A stretch of DNA of 8,078 bases from Candidatus Moranbacteria bacterium GW2011_GWE2_36_40 (GTDB taxonomy: Bacteria; Patescibacteriota; Minisyncoccia; Moranbacterales; GWC2-37-73): the NCBI GenBank assembly GCA_000991645.1, contig LBRX01000047.1:1-8078 (forward strand). The letters are read 5' to 3'. The notes below the pieces were generated by a model that saw only the letters and a list, made by a program, of their open reading frames with translations, was not told the DNA's origin and did no database searches. A program made the position numbers and the translations under genes. This document shows, piece by piece, positions 6,299 through 8,078 of the stretch. Numbering within the stretch: the first letter of the stretch is position 1; every line of letters starts with the position of its first letter.

Positions 6299-7317
6299 AT
6301 AATTAGAAATGTAGTAATTAACGCCTGATTGCCAGGCAGGAAAAAAAGAATTGTAAGATGTTGCCGACCAATAAGTTGCATTTGGGGCACATTAACCTCG
6401 CTCGACAAATGATTCAACAAAACACGATAAGTCACTCCTCCATAATTAACACTATCGCCTTGCGGATCACATCTGGTTTGATGGGAACTGCCCAGCAATG
6501 GAGTAGTGCCATCCCATCCCGCTCCGACTTGTACTAACATCATTGGCGCATTATATCCGTAATCAAAATTCAGAAACATTGAAGGTGCATTCCAATCATT
6601 ATGTTCAATACGAAACATCTTCATCTGAGCTCCACCATTGTATGAAGTGAATTGAGCATCCGGCTGCAATTTATATTTAAATCTCACATATAATTCTGGG
6701 TAATCTTGAGTAAATTTTTTTGCCAGTACAGTATCAGCTCCCCAACCAGTTCCATCCCAACCCTTAAATGATTCATTATATATAGTTACCCCTTTGCCTG
6801 AAGTTCCAGCATAATTTTCACTGGAAATTTGGAGCGTTGAATGCGATCCAGGAACTTGTGCTGTGCTTCCTGAAACGTCATATGGATTCCAAGCTTCCTC
6901 ATTTCGCACTCCAGACCATCCTTCAGGAATGCAGACACTCCCATTTGTTACCAGTCTTCCATATTGATCGCAAGCGTGTCCAATGCACCTTGCAGGAGAA
7001 GTCATCTGCTCAGAACAAGATCCGTCGGGTCGAGCTTGCACATACCAAAAGTCATCTTGCGCGTCAAAATTATCTTCAAAAATTACCTCTGCTCGTGTCA
7101 ATTTTGGCAGCATGAAAAAGATAGCGAGTGAGAGAAAAACCCCAGTTAAATATAGGCTCCGTGTTGAATAAAATAAATTCAACTTGGTAAACAATTTTAC
7201 CCGCCTCGCGTCGACCCGCTTCGATTTGAGGAGGAATCTTGTCGAATCGAGGCGAGCGAGCGTTCGTCTCTGCGAGTCGAGGCGGGCAGGGTAAATTTTT
7301 AGAATTTGTTTTTGCAT
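6166..7317 (-). CDS. 5' fragment of a frameshifted secreted concanavalin-like protein; leader contains an insertion
   Basis: The open frame is 383 codons, but only residues 1-311 look genuine. After NVP the frame gives low-complexity hydrophobic sequence (for example LTILFFLPG), while the -1 frame continues with NATYWSATSYNSFFPAW. The start MQKQILKI matches the leader of 113-1048. It is followed by an Arg-rich stretch (residues about 9-41) encoded by a GC-rich palindromic insertion, then by the usual leader core LAIFFMLPKLTRA (about 64-76). The mature part begins VIFEDNFD, has a four-cysteine segment (about 101-135), then concanavalin-like strands (ELYVRFKYKL) and the beginning of a CBM5/12-like module (about 289-311) in which the frame breaks. 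A TTG at 7194 with GAGGCGGG upstream could be a functional alternative start giving a normal signal peptide. Function is likely glycan binding or lysis, by inference. Confidence 0.8.
   Translation of the reverse strand: MQKQILKIYPARLDSQRRTLARLDSTRFLLKSKRVDARRVKLFTKLNLFYSTRSLYLTGVFLSLAIFFMLPKLTRAEVIFEDNFDAQDDFWYVQARPDGSCSEQMTSPARCIGHACDQYGRLVTNGSVCIPEGWSGVRNEEAWNPYDVSGSTAQVPGSHSTLQISSENYAGTSGKGVTIYNESFKGWDGTGWGADTVLAKKFTQDYPELYVRFKYKLQPDAQFTSYNGGAQMKMFRIEHNDWNAPSMFLNFDYGYNAPMMLVQVGAGWDGTTPLLGSSHQTRCDPQGDSVNYGGVTYRVLLNHLSSEVNVPQMQLIGRQHLTILFFLPGNQALITTFLIICARIIRVMLEQILYLLIQMAMIQLFQMKLWAMAIGILSIIISK
6384..6387 (-). other. Frameshift site in a C-run (GGGG on plus strand)
   Basis: On the minus strand the gene reads GTG CCC CAA ATG. 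Adding one C gives GTG CCC CCA AAT GCA ACT TAT TGG (VPPNATYW), which restores the 5' frame into the 3' frame and completes a CBM5/12-like module with its closing aromatic pair. The downstream frame has its nearest upstream stop at 6392-6394, so the shift must lie to the left of that position, and homology puts it at this run. A one-base deletion or a homopolymer sequencing/assembly error are both possible. Confidence 0.8.
7106..7135. repeat. 30-bp leader repeat, copy 2
   Basis: Identical to 3832-3861, although the mature proteins of the two genes are unrelated in their central domains. This suggests recent duplication or recombination of the leader. Confidence 0.75.
7139..7298. mobile_element. 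MITE-like GC-rich palindromic insertion in a signal-peptide leader
   Basis: The core at about 7193-7298 is much richer in GC than its surroundings. It ends in inverted repeats AATTTTACCC (7193-7202) and GGGTAAATTT (7289-7298), which match at 9 of 10 positions. Inside are repeated GCCTCG(A/C)xTCG motifs in both orientations. TA lies just outside CCC...GGG on each side, as in IS630/mariner-type MITEs. Comparison with the leaders at 3840-3896 and 1000-1048 suggests the inserted DNA reaches to about 7139, including a small hairpin TTGAAT/ATTCAA (7164-7182). The reading frame stays open through it. No transposase is present here. The exact ends and target duplication are uncertain. Confidence 0.6.
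7200..7207 (-). promoter_or_regulatory. Candidate Shine-Dalgarno for an alternative TTG start at 7194
   Basis: On the minus strand GAGGCGGG is followed by TAAAA and then TTG (7194-7192). The product from this TTG would begin FTKLNLF and run into the signal core LAIFFMLP, giving a normal-length leader without the Arg-rich stretch. The site lies inside the palindromic insertion. This is a candidate only. Confidence 0.35.
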
Positions 7318-7335
7318 TTTAAATACGTATTTAAA
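7318..7335. promoter_or_regulatory. Perfect 18-bp palindrome directly upstream of an ATG
   Basis: TTTAAATACGTATTTAAA is self-complementary over all 18 bases and abuts the ATG at 7315-7317. Just upstream on the minus strand is AGGTGGG. If the RNA folded (7-bp AT stem, ACGT loop), that purine-rich site would be brought close to the start codon. As DNA it could also be an operator for a dimeric regulator. Both roles are inferred. Confidence 0.4.
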
Positions 7336-7386
7336 TACCCACCTACTTTCTTATTGTAACATCAATATTAGTACTTGTATTTTTTG

Positions 7387-7500
7387 TTACTAGCGATGTT
7401 TTTTTCAAATCACAGCCAGTCCAGTTGGTGCGCTGGGAGGGACAACATCGCCATAACCAATTGGTCCGATAAATGGATTTCCATTTGTATCCAAATTAGG
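7387..7500. repeat. 3'-end duplication, copy 2
   Basis: Partner of 94-208. It covers the end of the truncated gene, its TGA and about 18 downstream bases. The two copies bracket the array. Confidence 0.65.
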
Positions 7501-7980
7501 AGGAGCGGTGTTGTAAATAACAAAATCATCATAATCCTCATATACTGCACGATTGTTGTGTGACCATGCTTGATTGTTTCCAATTTTTATATACGTCCAA
7601 CCTTGTTTTGCCGCAGTATCTCCAGCACTCCAATCAACAGCATGGTTTGATATTATGAGAGACCCATCAACCCAAAATTCTCCCACACCATTTGTTTGGT
7701 CAGTATCCATTTTGATATGCGCTTCATAGACATGAAATTTTCCATCCCCTGTATCGCCACCATTAATCCTGTTCCAATCTCCTGAACCAGAAGGAGTGGC
7801 AGCAGCATAATAATTGCTAGTTGCTTGGGCTGACAAGGCCATATTATTGCTAATTACGAACCCTGGTATAACTTGCGTAGCTCCCGCTGAATAAATATAT
7901 AGCAACTTATGATAATAAGGATACGTCTTGGTGCCGGTGTATGTTTCGTCATCCCATGCCATACCTTCTTCAAATCGCAA
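7405..7980 (-). CDS. 5'-truncated concanavalin-like protein, paralogue of the gene at 113-1048
   Basis: 191 residues from a TTG; the frame is open only to 8016, where a TAG closes it, with no ATG or GTG before the TTG. There is no signal peptide. The sequence aligns with the C-terminal two-thirds of the 113-1048 product: RFEEGMAW with the MRYPMGFQW strand, then GKFHVYEAHIKMDT and FWVDGSLII, then YDDFVIYNTAPPNLD and NPFIGPIGYGDVVPP, ending GLAVI with TGA. The leader and roughly the first 100 mature residues are missing, and no trace of them was found in any minus frame of 8017-8078. It is therefore best read as a truncated copy, probably non-exported or dead. A short alternative frame (ATG at 8041) encodes 23 hydrophobic residues ending at 7970, but does not resemble the missing part. 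Expression and function are uncertain. Confidence 0.65.
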   Translation of the reverse strand: MRFEEGMAWDDETYTGTKTYPYYHKLLYIYSAGATQVIPGFVISNNMALSAQATSNYYAAATPSGSGDWNRINGGDTGDGKFHVYEAHIKMDTDQTNGVGEFWVDGSLIISNHAVDWSAGDTAAKQGWTYIKIGNNQAWSHNNRAVYEDYDDFVIYNTAPPNLDTNGNPFIGPIGYGDVVPPSAPTGLAVI

Positions 7981-8025
7981 ATGGGACTGTTGCCAATTCC
8001 CCTGAAAAACTAAAACCTAGAATTA

Positions 8026-8055
8026 TTGCAAAAACCCCCATTTTTACTGTATAAT
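8026..8055 (+). promoter_or_regulatory. Possible sigma70-type promoter pointing rightwards
   Basis: TTGCAA (8026-8031), an 18-base spacer and a perfect TATAAT (8050-8055). It would start transcription near 8062 and read out of the window, divergent from the array. AT-rich intergenic DNA gives chance matches, so this is tentative. Confidence 0.35.
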
Positions 8056-8078
8056 TAAGGCATAAACAGCTTAATTAC

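Noticed and set aside
7352..7380. TACAAT upstream of 7317 as a -10 box for a separate promoter.
   Set aside because: The matching -35 position has only a 3 of 6 match; not supportable in AT-rich DNA.
7970..8041. 23-codon minus-strand reading frame beginning MGVFAIILGF, overlapping the start of the truncated gene.
   Set aside because: It lacks a basic n-region, does not resemble the array's leaders and stops out of frame; likely chance.
1..8078. CRISPR arrays, tRNA or rRNA genes, transposases.
   Set aside because: No regularly spaced repeats, no cloverleaf with tRNA landmarks and no transposase-like protein were seen.

Overview
The window holds a one-way array of secreted-protein genes, all on the minus strand and transcribed from right to left. 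The DNA is AT-rich, gaps between most genes are 10-90 bases, and several starts have no clear Shine-Dalgarno. Every intact product begins with a Sec signal peptide of the same type (core FFMLPNF.xA) and ends with the same short tail (D-x-x-x-P-x-x-P-[ST]-G-L-x-V-[LIV]-stop). Long, divergent, multi-domain surface proteins with no LPXTG anchor on a small-gapped AT-rich backbone suggest a Patescibacteria/CPR-type (Parcubacteria-like) genome. That assignment is inference from style; no marker gene is present.

Layout in transcription order (right to left). 8017-8078: intergenic, with a possible plus-strand promoter pointing out of the window. 7405-7980: a 5'-truncated concanavalin-like/lectin-type protein without a signal peptide. 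5690-7317: one long gene for a secreted concanavalin-like (polysaccharide-lyase-like) protein carrying two inserted CBM5/12-like modules. It is broken by a one-base frameshift at a C-run (6384-6387), and its leader region is interrupted by a GC-rich palindromic insertion. 3931-5649: an IPT/TIG domain plus right-handed parallel beta-helix (pectate-lyase-like). 2385-3896 and 1139-2374: two paralogues with a TIG-like N-terminus, an unrecognised central domain and an Ig-like C-terminal domain; the first has two extra CBM5/12-like modules. 113-1048: a concanavalin-like protein whose 3' end closely matches that of the truncated gene at the other end of the array.

Taken together this looks like a set of exported carbohydrate-binding or carbohydrate-degrading proteins built as cassettes: a leader conserved at DNA level, a variable payload and a conserved C-terminal tail. 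The tail resembles the first strand of a fibronectin type III domain but always stops at the same place, so it may be a sorting or docking signal. That is the most interesting hypothesis in the window. No catalytic residues could be assigned with confidence, so enzymatic activity is not claimed.
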